Shown: positions 1 to 11,645 of the stretch, in pieces
How the letters are laid out: every line of letters begins with the position of its first letter
Position numbering within the stretch: position 1 is the stretch's first letter
Assembly: GCF_963583255.1 (NCBI RefSeq)
Contig: NC_084810.1
Location: 9,445,853 to 9,509,852 of the forward strand
Direction: 5' to 3'
DNA from: Pyrus communis
Lineage: Eukaryota > Streptophyta > Magnoliopsida > Rosales > Rosaceae
Length of the DNA stretch: 64,000 nucleotides
Notes under the pieces: generated by a model
Databases searched by the model: none
What the model was told of the DNA's origin: nothing
Seen by the model: the letters and a program-made list of their open reading frames with translations, nothing else
Made by a program: the position numbers and the translations under genes

Positions 1-170
1 GAAACCTTATCGAGTACTTCTAATAGTATCCATCTGCATACACGAATTATGAAAGTAAAGCACATATTGTGAGTGCCAAAATCATAAATTAAATGAAAAA
101 AAGTACATCAAGGAAAAGCAATGTATCTATCTCTGTCAGATAAACTCTGGCTTAAACTAGGAACACTCAC

Positions 171-2807
171 CCATTTCTCACATCTTCAAAAACATTATTA
201 ACATAACTAACAATTCCTAGACTGTTGATCCACAGCCGGAAGCATCTCTCTTCTCTAGATGTTTGCACATCATCTGTCATCATCTCTGCAAAAGAAATCT
301 TCTTGCTATCTGTGGAGAGGCCGTTCCTGTACATGGTATATTCTTGGTCAACAAATTACTAAAATAATACAATTTGTTTAAAAATCATGAGAGTAACAAC
401 ACACACATCCAGGGAGAGAGATAGAGACAGAGTGTGCAATGCAATGCTCGCATGTCAAAGTTTGGCCTTATGAGTGGTCTTCGCTAACAATCTAACAGCA
501 TAGTGTGCCATACTGTCTAGCAAGAGAGATATACTTCACATATACGACAAGAACAAAAGGCTAGGCTACTAGAAGAATGATTTCGACAAATTCTTTTGAC
601 AATATATCATATGCAGGATTGTATGCCTATGCTTATTCTCAGTTCTCTACCTAGTCACTTCGATCCCATATAAAATTAACACAAAGATAATTTGACTATA
701 AAAAGTAGTCATAGTTCATTTCCAACCTTTCATGGAATATTTGTGCCACAAATGCCAGATTTAAGTTTGAAGAACCCTCAATAATGTCTTTCGGAGTTAA
801 ATATCTTTTGCAGTTCATTCTCTCGGCATGATCAAGAACCAACTTTGCCCTTTCATTGGGCTTGGCATCCAATGTGGCGGGATTGCAGTGTTCTGGAGCA
901 AGAACATTAAGTAGGTAAGCATAAGCTTCTCCATCCTGTGCTTGGATTACAAATTATGAAAAAATAATCAGTTGGTTTATAGGTCTATTCAATTGATGAG
1001 AAATCAATAATGAAACAGTGGTAGTGATTACAGAACTGCAAGTTCTGATTGAATGAAAGAGATAAGTGAGGAAGGGGGATATCATTTGCGAATAATTATA
1101 CTGGAAAGAGTCTCGTTAACAGTACTAGTCCTTGGCACTCTATTCTATAACAGGAAAAATGTTCTGTGTTATATTACCTGTTTTATAAATCAATCTGATC
1201 ATTTCTTTTCAAGTTAATTTGCTTTGGAAAGAGAATGGGATCACATTAAGCATTCTAAATTCCCTACCGCCTACCCGCAAAAAGAGAGAAAAAGAATACA
1301 AGAGGAGTGATAATGACACTGCTACTGTGCTACATGCTGCTAAATATACAAGAGGGATGATAAATACCTTCACGTCAGAAGAAAAGTTTGAAACAGGTTT
1401 CTTGTAGCCGGCTTTCTGGAGGTGGAAATTCATCCATTTCAACAATACCTTCTCGGGGGGTAAACTCAAAAGCTCTTCAACATCCTGTGACATAATAATA
1501 CAAGAAAGAGAAAGTCCTTAACAAATTCTTCTTTTCCAAAAACTCATTAACTGCAAGGTTTTGGAAATCAAGAATACAAGAAAAAAAATTCCAAACTGTA
1601 TTACCCTGCTGTCATCCACCAATTCTACAAGCTGAGGCGTCTTCTTAAGGTTGAGATCTGCCAACAGTTGGATCTGAAGTTTCCATATTGGTTTCAAGCA
1701 AGGCAAAAGGGGAAAGAGTCAACTAAATGAATCATCAAGACTGCAACTAACTTAATTTTTTCGTGGTTATGCTAGATTTAGTGTCAAAACAAACTTTAGC
1801 TACCTACCTTTATAATTTGCGAAATCAACCCCAGTAGCAGATGAGGCTGCAAATAAATAACCAAAACATAAATTCTTGTATCCCAAAAATATACACCGAA
1901 CTAATTTCAGAATCAAAATTTTAAACGTACTCTTCCTTCAACCAGGTCCTGCGTGCCAATGTTAACCACTGTGCAGCCAATGGCCTTGGCAGAGTTGAGG
2001 CAAAGAGTATGGTTCTCATTCCTCTCCCACGGGTTGATAACCCTTTTGGTGTTAATTGCTCGTTCATCTATTGTCCCAGGCACAGCAACATTTATAAGCT
2101 TGCTGCATTTGATCAATTACACGAACTTCATAAATGAATTTAAAAAACAGCTTTAGCAAACGTAACTGCATAGGCATTGATAAACCAAAGCCTGATTAAA
2201 TACCAGAGGAGAACTCCATCTTTTGCAAGATGGAATAGGTCATTTGTAGCTGGGTCTAATGGGAGAAACTGCTTTAGAAACGGGTCATCCCCGAGATAGC
2301 TGTTTATGTGAGCCACGTAAGATGCTTTCTCTGATTCACTGATTGTATGAAGGAGGGTGGTTGTGGTGGCCTTCAAGAATGATGAAGAGTTCTTTGAACC
2401 ACCCGATTTTGCTGTTGTTTGCCCTTGCAAACTTAGGTATGCCTGTGCAGTTTGTGCAATAAATTAATATTTGAAATCCTATAAACTCCCTTGTAAATGT
2501 ATGCAAATTACAATTTACATGCAACGTCATATACACCTAACTAAACAACAAGGAAAATAAAAAACTTAAACAAACATTTCTTCTGATTTGGGACTTCTTT
2601 CAATTAAAAAGGGTGGTATAGTACTATGACACTACAAACTACCACACACTTATTTGAATCTAGACAGGGCAACATACATATGCAGCCTGTAATGCAGAAC
2701 CCAAGTGGACGCTGCCCTAAATCAAAGGGTGTTTTAGTCTTTAATTCTCTGGGGTTTTAGTATTCTGATTTCCGTTTACATATGTAAATGTATGTGAGCG
2801 TGCGTGC

Positions 2808-2862
<55 letters not shown>

Positions 2863-3304
2863 GAAAAAGTAAACAAAGAAACAATATGAATCACCTTAAG
2901 GAAGGATTCAAAATCAATCTCGTCACTGAAGTCAGAATCCAACGCACTTAAGATACCTCTAATCTCCTCCTCAGAATACATTTCCCTAAATGCCTTTAAT
3001 TTAACCATTAGAGGTGGCAAATCTCCAGCCATAACTTTACCATTCTGATTCTTCACTGAATTAAACTGAAAAGCACAGAAAGTTTGCAATTAACTCAAAG
3101 CCGCATATTAAAGAAAAACTATCCATAATAACATCCACAAATATCAAACGATACCAAAATTCAGATAAACCTCCTATACTTTAAACATCAACTGGCTAGG
3201 GAACAAAATATACATACTTTGGATTCCAGACTGCGAAGCTCAACCTGCGTGAACTGGCTTTGAAGCGATTGATCTGTAATGTGAACACCCACATAACTAG
3301 ACAT
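171..3304 (-). CDS. FIM: Fimbrin (plastin-like actin-bundling protein), 5' nine exons, 3' end outside window
   Basis: Fimbrins cross-link actin filaments in the cytoplasm through tandem calponin-homology (CH) domains. Exons I could join in frame: 3218-3304, 2895-3065, 2204-2442, 1931-2102, 1808-1846, 1605-1673, 1368-1484, 727-935 and 171-326, all with GT-AG borders. They give 419 residues starting [12 protein letters not shown]. Residues about 7-75 resemble the EF-hand-like head. CH1 starts near residue 115 ([17 protein letters not shown]), CH2 lies near 262-370 ([14 protein letters not shown]), and CH3 opens near 390 ([10 protein letters not shown]). Plant fimbrins are usually 650-730 residues, so about a third lies left of base 1. 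The ATG is the first in the fimbrin frame after a likely leader-intron acceptor near 3333. No break was seen in the visible exons. Family is certain; which paralogue is not. Confidence 0.95.
2804..2860. repeat. Compound microsatellite (TG)n(AG)n in fimbrin intron 2
   Basis: A run of about 13 TG units passes directly into about 13 AG units, inside the intron between the second and third coding exons of the fimbrin gene. Confidence 0.95.
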
Positions 3305-4162
3305 CTCCACCAATTACCAAGTGGAGAAGAAACTGATTTCCCAGTTTTTGAAGTCTTCGTCAGATTCCACCGATGGAGAAAAATCTAGCATAAATATATC
3401 AAGCAACAATTCAGCAGTCAACACCCAATTCCGGAATCAGAATCACATCAAATCCATTTAACGTATACCTAATCAATAAACACAAAGCACCGAAGCAGCC
3501 TAGTGATTCTGCTCTATAAAATCACCAACCTCTCCCACTCTCTCCCTAATGATTATACTATTAAGGCATAAATTTATTTACTACATCAAAGGAATACAGA
3601 TACAATATCATCACCGATATCCTTGTCAAGATATCGGACATCAAGTGCACAACACTACAGCAAACACATAAACTCGAAAGGTTCCTACAAATGCAAACAA
3701 AACGAAATTCAAACAGTGAAAACAAGAAAAGAATTGAACAAAGATTGGCTCTATGGCATATAATTCAATGCGAACCAGAAATCCGAATCAGATATATAGA
3801 TTATATGCATATGAAGCATCAAATCTAATAGAACAGTAAGAAAAACACGTTAAAACATCCAGTCGAGTACAATTCTGCGCCTGCTCGTCCTCTGTTACGG
3901 TAATCATGAAAAAAGCACTTTTTCATGAACAAAGTTAGCAAACCAATCAAAACCCAATAAAGAAAACGTGAAGCCTACGGCAACCCGGAATTCCATACCT
4001 CCACAAAATCAAGACCATGCAATGAAATTAACGCCCAAATGGATTAATTACTTGCCCTCAGAATTTCGGTGCCGAAGAACCATCCAACACGTATAATGCA
4101 GAAAACAGAGAGATGGGTTCTAGAGAGAGAAACGGGATCGATTTTTCTTCGTGGGAGAGCAA

Positions 4163-4216
<54 letters not shown>

Positions 4217-4260
4217 GATTCTTGTATGAGGAAGGAACCGCTTGTAGTCCATACGAAGAC
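3305..4260 (-). promoter_or_regulatory. Fimbrin 5' leader with probable leader intron and (CT)n tract
   Basis: Reading the minus strand, a splice acceptor (AAATCAG) sits near 3333 and a donor (GGCAA/GTAATT) near 4052. This suggests a leader exon at about 4055-4250 and a roughly 0.7-kb intron in the 5' UTR. The leader carries a long CT dinucleotide tract on the coding strand (GA on the plus strand at about 4163-4216). CT-rich leaders and leader introns are common in housekeeping plant genes. I could not place a TATA box or the transcription start. Confidence 0.5.
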
Positions 4261-5290
4261 AGCCGAGAGCTTATTGTCTCAGAGAGACCCGAATCAAGCA
4301 GGGGTGAGGGTACGCGCGCGTGTATGTTATCGTTTCGTGTACTCGCTCATTCTGTTTTACAACGCATTGGGTGGGCGTACACCTGTTTGGTTTCTTCTTA
4401 AACCACTTTTGGTGACTTTTTGGACTCACTCTCAATTTTTTGTCATCACAAAAATTTGATGACACATACCAAAGCATATTGCCATTTTTGAAGATCAGGT
4501 TGGGGGCGGGATCCTAGGCACGTTAATATATAACATTTTGAGTTAACATTAACATTTTCAGCCCTCGTTGTATATCAAGATAGTGTAATTTCTGCTATAT
4601 TCCTGGTCAATCATTGCAAATTTCTCAATTAGAAAAAAAAACATATATGTTAATGTGAGATTTGGCTACAATGCTTACATGTATTCAATAGAAACATCTC
4701 AACGATCAGATGAAGACCATATTAAATATATGTAAATATTGTAATCAGTTACATTAATGTGTGTTGGACGACTAAAATCTATTGACAATATAAGATATAA
4801 CAAATCAATTTATAGGTCAACGGCCACACATCCAGATAAGACCTTTAAATTAACGTCAGAATAAGAAAATTTTGATATTGACAAAATTTCACATAAAGGA
4901 CTTAAAGTGAGAGACAAATGTTAGGTCATTTTATTGTTACTTGGGGAAAAAGAATAAATGGTTAGAGGGTTGGGGAAGGCAGAAAGTTACATCAAACGTA
5001 GATCTAGATGGTATAATTAAAGTTTACATAGTATAATTGTATTGACTGGCATTTTTCATTACTTATTATACAATATAAAATGATGGTGCCATGGTTTACA
5101 TTGCATGTCAACTTCGTACAGAAGATTTGGTTTGTCCCACCCTGAGCTCCTTTGAAGTAAGTTATAATCCAATGACAAAAGAAACAAATATGTATAAAAA
5201 TATGGACCAGAAAGAGTGGTCTTTGGTGATTAAAATAGTAAGCTAGTATAGCAAGTACGTGCTTTCTACAACTATTCTTGCTTTCAAGAG
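4261..5290. other. Spacer, no gene recognised
   Basis: AT-rich sequence upstream of the fimbrin leader. I see no conserved coding frame, no terminal repeats and no target duplications. The distal fimbrin promoter presumably lies in its first few hundred bases. Confidence 0.6.
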
Positions 5291-5559
5291 ATTAGTTGAC
5301 ATCAATATTGTTTTTTTCTTTGGTTAGTAAAGAAATGGGGAATACAAGCCAGAGCTAACTCACAACATCAGAGAAAATAAAGTGAGATCGAAAAATCTCA
5401 GAAATAATATCTATAATCGATGTGAAGCCTAAAATAATTCCAAAATTTCTAGAGGGCGACGTGTAGACTTTCGCTTGAGAAAGACAAGATTACCCTCATT
5501 GAATGTGCAGGCTTCTCAAATGCTCTTACGTGCAACTTAGCTCTCCTAAAGGTCCAAAC

Positions 5560-6060
5560 AGTTGAATACGACTGCTCACAGCTTACCTGCTTATGGCAAG
5601 TAAACTCTAAGGCATTAAAGATAAGGATTAATTACCAAATCCTATCTTTAATACATTCCCAATTGAAGATTGACTCAACTCAAGTAGTAATCCATATTTT
5701 AATCAATTAGATACTTCCACCATTATCTCAAGATATTATTTCCTATTTAATATTTGGAGAATATTATTTCCATACACCTTGGCCAATAGGATGCCGTCAT
5801 ATGTAGGGTAAAACCCTAACCTCTCTACTATATATTTCTCAATTTCTACCAAATTTCTGTATGTTTTTGCTACCCCTAAAAGCCCTAAACACATTATTTT
5901 CAAAGAAACTAACTTAGGCATTGGAGTATCCATTGGCTAACCTCCCCACCTCGTGGGCGCGTGAAGCTTAGGTCTTTGATCGTGTGATTGTTTTGCATCA
6001 ACAAGCGCTTATTCAATCCAATCAGGAGATTTATCAATCACATAAACGCCAATATCAATT
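5560..6060 (+). mobile_element. LTR-like remnant (solo LTR or small LTR element fragment)
   Basis: A TATA-like box (CTACTATATATTTCTC, about 5825) is followed about 85 bases later by CTAACTTAGGCATTGGAG and then a CT/GTG-rich stretch. This order is the R/U5 signature of many plant LTRs, where a CTAACTTGANCGTCGGAG-type motif follows the promoter. I could not find TG..CA ends, a partner LTR, a primer-binding site or a target duplication. Boundaries are approximate, and a solo LTR or a truncated copy is equally possible. Confidence 0.45.
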
Positions 6061-6772
6061 TAAAACTTAAGTTTGCTAATATTAACACTGTTTTAATATC
6101 TCTTCAGACACTGACATTTTCAACAATTTTTTTTTTCTTCTTGTTAGAAATTTTGCAATAGCCTTATACAAGAGACGAACTTACTTACTTGCAACACAAT
6201 ATGTATTGGTAAGGACGAGATTAACCATATTATTCAATTCGGTTTTTTTTTTTTTTCCCAAGTGGAGCATGGTACCACTCCCGCACTTAAGCTCATTTCA
6301 TGTCAGTTATTCTTCACACACACAAACACGCCGTAAGCTCATTTGCTAAAGCAACTTTTACCAATTATAAACTGTTTGGTTTGGAAATAACCCAATCAAA
6401 GTTGATCAATTCAGCGACACTCAATTGGCTAAGTTTGAACTAAATTTTTCTTTAGATGAAGGATCAAATTGGCTCATCAATCTTTCAAACTCAATAAAGT
6501 CCGATCTCGATTCTCCTTTTCCCACTCTTGATTGTAAAAATGAAAAAGAACTCAGATAAAATTACAGTTTGCCCCCTCAATTTTCATCTAAATTCAAATT
6601 CATACAATTTTTTTTTTAATTTTTTCAATATCATACAAGCTCACTATTCCGTACCAACGTCGTGCAACTGTCTCGTTTCTGTTAGTTCCTTTGTTTACTA
6701 CTTATGTGGCCATTTTAAAGTCCCTCCCCATAGACTTCTTCCTCTCTTACTTCATCTTCATGCTTGCAACCT

Positions 6773-6809
<37 letters not shown>

Positions 6810-7240
6810 GCTGAAAAAATTGAAGCAACAATCATAAACACGATCTAAATGACTATATGAAGTGGGAATCGAGAAATTTGCATTTCCAGTTTTTGTTCTT
6901 TCATTATTTTTTTCTTAATTTATTCCAAAAAAATAAAAATTTGGTTCTTCATAATTAAAAAAATAAAAATTAGAGAGAATTAGAGCGAGATGGGAAGGAG
7001 ACAAAGGCAAAGAGGAATATATGAGAGAGGGCCTCCCCTATAACCTTTGGTTCTTCACCACTATCATTTTCCAGTGTTCGACTGTCTATTCTAAGTGAAC
7101 TCCACTATCAAAATGATGAGCTCACAATTTACTAAAATGCAGATAATCAATTTTCGATCTTTAATTCTAGCAAAAAACAAATACAGTGGCAATCCAAAGG
7201 CGATGTTAGTGGCGTGTGGTATAGTGTGGTGGTGGTGTTA
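6061..7240. other. Spacer, no gene recognised
   Basis: AT-rich spacer with several poly-T runs and the CT microsatellite. No coding frame resembling a known family was found. Confidence 0.6.
6777..6808. repeat. (CT)n microsatellite
   Basis: About 15 uninterrupted CT units in otherwise unremarkable spacer. Confidence 0.95.
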
Positions 7241-7333
7241 GGATGTATGCCCTGGTTCTGGCTGTGCTACACCTACTAGCCCAATATGCACCACCCCCAC
7301 TTCATCCACATCCCTATCATCATCGTCATCTCC

Positions 7334-7491
7334 ATCTGCGTCTTGATCATTATGAATGTTACGATGAATTTGATTGGGAAGTACAGTGGCAAAAAGAAGA
7401 TTCATTGGCTCGTTATCTAGTTCGAATTGGTGAAATGATAGAATCTGTAAAAATTATTCAACAGGTCTTGGAAGGAATTCCTGGGGGACCC
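7334..7491 (+). pseudogene. ndhH: Nuclear plastid DNA fragment (NUPT) from ndhH
   Basis: An open stretch of about 50 codons reads as an internal piece of the plastid NAD(P)H dehydrogenase subunit H. It includes [32 protein letters not shown] and [13 protein letters not shown]. NdhH is a core subunit of the thylakoid NDH complex and is plastid-encoded, so this is DNA transferred to the nucleus. The match starts near the codons for LHLRLDHY and ends abruptly after GGP at about 7491. A codon or two is lost after WQK relative to my recollection of the family. The open frame continues on both sides into unrelated residues and is not a gene. An alignment would set the exact ends. Confidence 0.85.
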
Positions 7492-7958
7492 TTCCCCATT
7501 GGTTTTTTCTTTGCCTTTGCCTCACAAACTCCCAGTCGAATTCAATTATGGAAGCCATGCATCATCTTGTTTTATTTTAACATTAAACTCTGGGTGCACT
7601 TAGCCTCTTAAACTAATTGCATGAAAACATAGAGAATTTAGTGCCTAAGATTTTTGCAGGTTGGAGGAACATGAAAGAAGAAGGTGAAAGTGGGGCGAGT
7701 GAATCGTTTGGCGTGAAAGAAAATAAATAAAAAAATCAAATCAGTTCATGGTACGAATTGAGGCCTTCTTTGACCTCGAAATTGATGGAAAATGAGACGG
7801 TTGTATTATATTGGTAACAATTGAAAACATTGTATCAATTTGAAATTGAAGAAAATCTGAGTAAGTAAATATAATTTACTCAATAATTTAAATAAATAAT
7901 AGTCCTATCTTTTGATAAAGTAACAGGTAAATTACATTTTATTCTCTTAGGTTTGAAT

Positions 7959-8502
7959 TGTGACATCCCACATCGCCCAGGGGAGTGATCCTTATATGTA
8001 TATTCTCATCCCTACCTAGCGAGACCTTTTGGAAGCTCACTGGCTTCGGATTTCGTGGTAAGCCCAAAAAGGACAATATCGTGCTACGATAGTGGAGTCG
8101 GGCCCGGGAAGTGGTCCCCCCCCGGGCGGGGATGTGACAATATGGTATCAGAGCCTAACCCTGGCCGCGTGTGTGCCGACGAGGACGTCGGGCCCCTAAG
8201 GGGGGTGGATTGTGACATCCCACATCGCCCAGGGGAGTGATCCTTATATGTATATTCCCATCCCTACCTAGCATGAGGCCTTTTGGGAGCTCACTGGCTT
8301 CGGGTTCCGTGGGAACTCCGAAGTTAAGCGAGAAAGGGGCTAGAGCAATCCCATGATGGGTGACCCACTGGGAAGTTGCTCGTGAGTTCCCAAAAACAAA
8401 ACCGTGAGGGAATGGTAAGCCCAAAGCGAACAATATCGTGCTACGGTAGTGGAGTTGGGCTCAGGAAGTGGTCCCCCCGCCCCCCCGGGGCGGGATGTGA
8501 CA
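7959..8502 (+). mobile_element. Cassandra TRIM retrotransposon, complete, with 71-bp interior
   Basis: Both LTRs begin TGTGACATCCCACATCG and end GGGATGTGACA. The 5' LTR is 7959-8139 and the 3' LTR 8211-8502. Between them is TGGTATCAGAGC (8143-8154, primer site for initiator Met tRNA) and a purine tract AAGGGGGGTGGA just before the 3' LTR. The 5-bp target duplication TGAAT lies at 7954-7958 and 8503-8507. The 3' LTR contains the 5S rRNA-like promoter that defines Cassandra: AAGTTAAGCG at 8321 and GATGGGTGACC at 8355. The 5' LTR lacks about 110 bases covering this region. Cassandra elements encode no protein and move with helper enzymes. Confidence 0.95.
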
Positions 8503-9030
8503 TGAATGCATATGCAGTCTCATACAATATCATTAAACCATTTCAATCTTATACATTTACTATTATTTCATTTCAATTTCACACCTCCGATAAAAAATAT
8601 GTTAAATTAACTATTAAGTGATGATGTGGCAAATATGAGGTCCACATTTGTGCTCACATGGATTCAACTTTCCAACTTGTGAATAAAAAAAACAAATTAA
8701 AAAAATTATTCACCCCATCTTATTCTCCAGCAACCCCTCTCTCTCTCTGTATCTCTATTTTCCGCTTTGTACGACTCCGTTTTTCCTGCTAAACAACTTT
8801 CCTTTCGCCATGTTTTCTTTTGATTTTTTTTGTTTCACGTTTTTGTTGACCACCTCCTCAAGACTCTTTCTTTTTCGTAGCACCAATCGTGCTCCGACGC
8901 AGAATCTTCGCCACTGCTCCATCTCGTATCTAAACCTCTCCGGTCAAGACCTCATCTTGCTCATCCACCTCCTCCCAAGACTTCAATTTCTCAACCACGG
9001 CATACAAACCGATATTAGATTGCTGTTGAT
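8503..9030. other. Remainder of left inverted arm and spacer
   Basis: Continues the arm that pairs with about 11180-11452, then T-rich and CT-rich sequence. An open frame at 8810-9106 has no recognisable domain and runs into the adjoining hAT end, so I do not call it a gene. Confidence 0.5.
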
Positions 9031-9032
9031 GG

Positions 9033-9350
9033 GCAGGGCTGGTCTTGAGTTTTTTGGTGCCCAATGCGAAAGCTCAAAATGTGCCCTTTTTAATACAGAA
9101 ACATAAGTTTAAAAAAAAAAAAAAAATTTAACGAGGGCTGGAACCCTATCGAAGTTGGGGGGGCCAGACCCTCACACCCAGATTATATTACTTGAGAAAA
9201 TATACAACGGGGGGGACATAGTACCTAAACCCATGAAATACTCCCTTATATTTATTGACCTACTTGAGAAGTCCACACATCTCAAAATTAAAGTCATTTG
9301 TTCCACATGACTTGCATCAGGAGTACAATCAAGAATGACAGAAAAAGAAA
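9033..9350 (-). mobile_element. hAT transposon fragment (TTF-type zinc finger transposase piece)
   Basis: The plus strand at about 9033 reads CAGGGCTGGTCTTGAG followed by a GGTGCCCAATGCG stretch, which resembles the terminus of the large plant hAT group that starts CAGGGCCGGCCCTGAG. On the minus strand at about 9260-9345 one frame reads [16 protein letters not shown] then [10 protein letters not shown]. This is the hallmark of the TTF-type zinc finger / hAT transposase family annotated in plants as zinc finger MYM-type protein 1-like. The frame then decays. The opposite terminus is not clear, though a poly-T and GGGTGCCCC stretch near 9920-9940 may be related. Confidence 0.65.
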
Positions 9351-10540
9351 TTTGGCTTCTTTTACTTTTTTAATGATTGCCGCTAAACTTCAATTATCGT
9401 ATAATTGATAATTCATCAACAAAACCAATTCTATACATCAATTATCATATAATTCTATGTCAATTGCAAAATTTTATATTAAATTATGAATTAATAATTC
9501 CAAATTTAAAAATTAGTTTACCTCAAAATTCAAAAGCGTTGATGAATGCACTGAATGGTGAATGGCGTTGAGAAGGACCTGTTGAGCTCATAAACTGCAA
9601 CAACTTGCAGTTGGGAATTGGGAAACAATGAATTTTGGGAGTTAAAGTGCTGCACTTGCAGCCAATGGAATTGGGAGAAAGGAACAGAGACGGCAGGGTA
9701 GTGGGGAAACAAGGTGGGGTGGGGAGTCGGGAAAAAGGGTAGATGCGTTAGGAACTTAGGGTTAATTGGGGGACGAGTGATCCCCTTTATGTTATTTTTT
9801 TTTTAATGCCAAAAACCTGGGCCATTCTATCTATTGTCAAACTTGGGCTCTTGCCCTCCAGCCCTTATTTTGGGCTCTGGACATTTTTTTTTATACCTAA
9901 TTATTTGGATTTTTTTTTTTTGGGTGCCCCTTTCAACTCATTCATAAATTGCACTAAATATTGTTCTCTTATGGTGAACTGAAATATACTGTATTCAGAA
10001 ATAGCGTTTGCAATCCTAATCGGATTAAACTCCAAAACTCTTGTTATTCCTCTTTTCTCTAGCTTTCTCAAACTTCCTTCCTACCAATTTTCTTCTGCGA
10101 CAGATTTGCTGCAATTGAGATTTCCAACAATACAGAAATCAAATGCCAATTCACAACAACCTCCATAACTCAAAACAACCATAAAACTCGAAACTTGATC
10201 ATCAAAATCCATATTTTTAATAAATAAAAAATCAACTCAAAACACATCCATTACAAACCCAATTAGCACTAATAAGTGAAACTACCTGGAGGGTGCTGGG
10301 TTTTTGGGCCTTATTGATAGTGTGAACCAGAGCAGCAGTGGCGAAAAAGCTTCAATGCTATGATTCCACAAGCAAGTGGTGGACCATGATTTTCCAGGTT
10401 TAGGGTAAGGTTGATTTGAATAATGTTACCTCAGAACTCCGGTCATGGACTTACCAGCTCAAGGCAGAGCTGGATTAGACGGAGTAGGGTGACGCTGTCA
10501 TTCTGCTCCAGGCATTAGGCGGAGTCCAAACGACTCTGCT
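9351..10540. other. Transposon-derived spacer
   Basis: Follows the hAT fragment and may include its non-coding end, up to about 9960. The rest, including a stretch near 10300-10540 rich in short GGAGT/GACTC motifs, matches nothing I recognise. Confidence 0.4.
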
Positions 10541-10549
10541 AGATGACCA

Positions 10550-10980
10550 TAGACATGCGATTTGATCTGGATATGAACTTAATCAAATCTTATAAGCCTT
10601 GGAGTCCTTACAATCTAGGGATAGGCGTGCGCCGCAAGTAATCACACTCGTAAGAGGATGCAATATTTACTTACTAGATATCCTCTAGGATTCTTCTGGC
10701 TTATAACAAGGATTCTATCATAAAAAGGTATATCTCTCATCATATAAATACACCCATCTAGGGTTTATCTACTGTAACACATTTTGTACACTTGAATTCT
10801 CTTGCCAATTACTTGAGACTAAAATGATTCACTAACTTGACCGTCAAAGAGCTTTTGGCCGGTACCCTTCTAGGCCTAAGGTTTTCTTACGGTTGTTTCA
10901 CTGTTTTACAGGTTGTTCCAGATTACACAAATTTGTGTTTAACCGTCGGTCACGGAGGTGCGTAGATTTGGTTCTAAAGT
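10550..10980 (+). mobile_element. LTR-like remnant with TATA box and R/U5 motif
   Basis: A TATA box (CATATAAATACACCC, about 10741) is followed by CTAACTTGACCGTCAAAGAG (about 10832), GGCCGGTACCCTTC and a GTTTTACAGGTTG stretch. This promoter plus CTAACTTGAcCGTC arrangement is a known signature of plant LTR R/U5 regions. No partner LTR or target duplication was found. Confidence 0.5.
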
Positions 10981-11514
10981 GTGGTTCGAGATGTCGTTTT
11001 CCAACCCCGTAATTGAAGCGACATCGATGATTTGCATGAAGGTCCTCAGATTATTGACCACCACGGTAGACGCCGACTAGCATATGGAGAAGAAGGAGAT
11101 GGATTCGAGGGTGCGTTCCAGCTCAACGAGGTGGCAGGCGAAGGAAGGGAAGGAGCGGAGGAAGAAAGGGTTGGGCTCCAAGGCCTTAGTGGAGAAGGGG
11201 GTGATGAAAAATATTTATAAAAAACTAGTTTTTAATTAGTTGTTTGGCCACGTGGCATAAGTTTGGGAGCCATGTTTGTACAAATGTGAATCTTATATTT
11301 ATGACGTCATCATTGAAAGGTTGAATAAACAATTTTTTTAACCGATGTATTAAATGGAATTGAAATAATAGTAAATGTATGAGATTAAAATATTTTAAAA
11401 ATACTGTATGAGGTTGCAATTGCGACCCAAAAGTATAAAATGTAATTTGCTTTAAAATAAAATAAAATTTCAATAAGGTGGATGTTTTCTTTATGTTCTT
11501 TAATAATTAATCTT

Positions 11515-11637
11515 GAGAATTGTTATTGATACTTCAAAAATCTCATTTTATACTCCAAACCTTATATATTTGGAAAGAAAAAAAATACACTTATGAGGAA
11601 TGTAGAATAAGATTTTTGGAGTGCCAATAACATTCCC
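11515..11637. mobile_element. MITE, hAT-type by 8-bp target duplication
   Basis: A 123-bp element with imperfect inverted ends: the left end starts GAGAATTGTTATTGATACTT, and the right end reads, on the minus strand, GGGAATGTTATTGGCACTCC. Inverted pairing continues for about 40 bases. The flanks carry a perfect 8-bp duplication TTAATCTT (11507-11514 and 11638-11645). It is non-coding. An 8-bp duplication points to the hAT superfamily as the source of transposase. Confidence 0.85.
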
Positions 11638-11645
11638 TTAATCTT

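Larger units (their letters stand above)
7926..11452. mobile_element. Candidate old Mutator-like element bounded by long inverted arms
   Basis: Sequence at about 7926-8800 (with a Cassandra insertion removed) matches the reverse complement of about 11180-11452. Shared blocks include AAATTACATTTTAT at the outer edge, CATACATTTACTATTATTTC in the middle and a TTCAYC..CTTNTCTCCA block at the inner edge. Arms of about 300 bases beginning GGTAAATTACA are typical of some plant Mutator-like elements. I saw no matching 9-bp target duplication, and the interior is a mosaic of other elements with no Mutator transposase, so two separate copies of a shorter repeat in opposite orientation remain possible. 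Confidence 0.4.

Noticed and set aside
4151..4459. Plus-strand ORF rich in Arg-Glu repeats
   Set aside because: Translation of the GA microsatellite in the fimbrin leader, on the antisense strand.
8281..8410. 5S rRNA gene
   Set aside because: Only the internal promoter-like part matches, and it lies inside a Cassandra LTR with a target duplication, so it is transposon sequence.
8055..8621. Open frames on both strands within the Cassandra element
   Set aside because: Cassandra is non-coding; the frames span LTR borders and have no domain.
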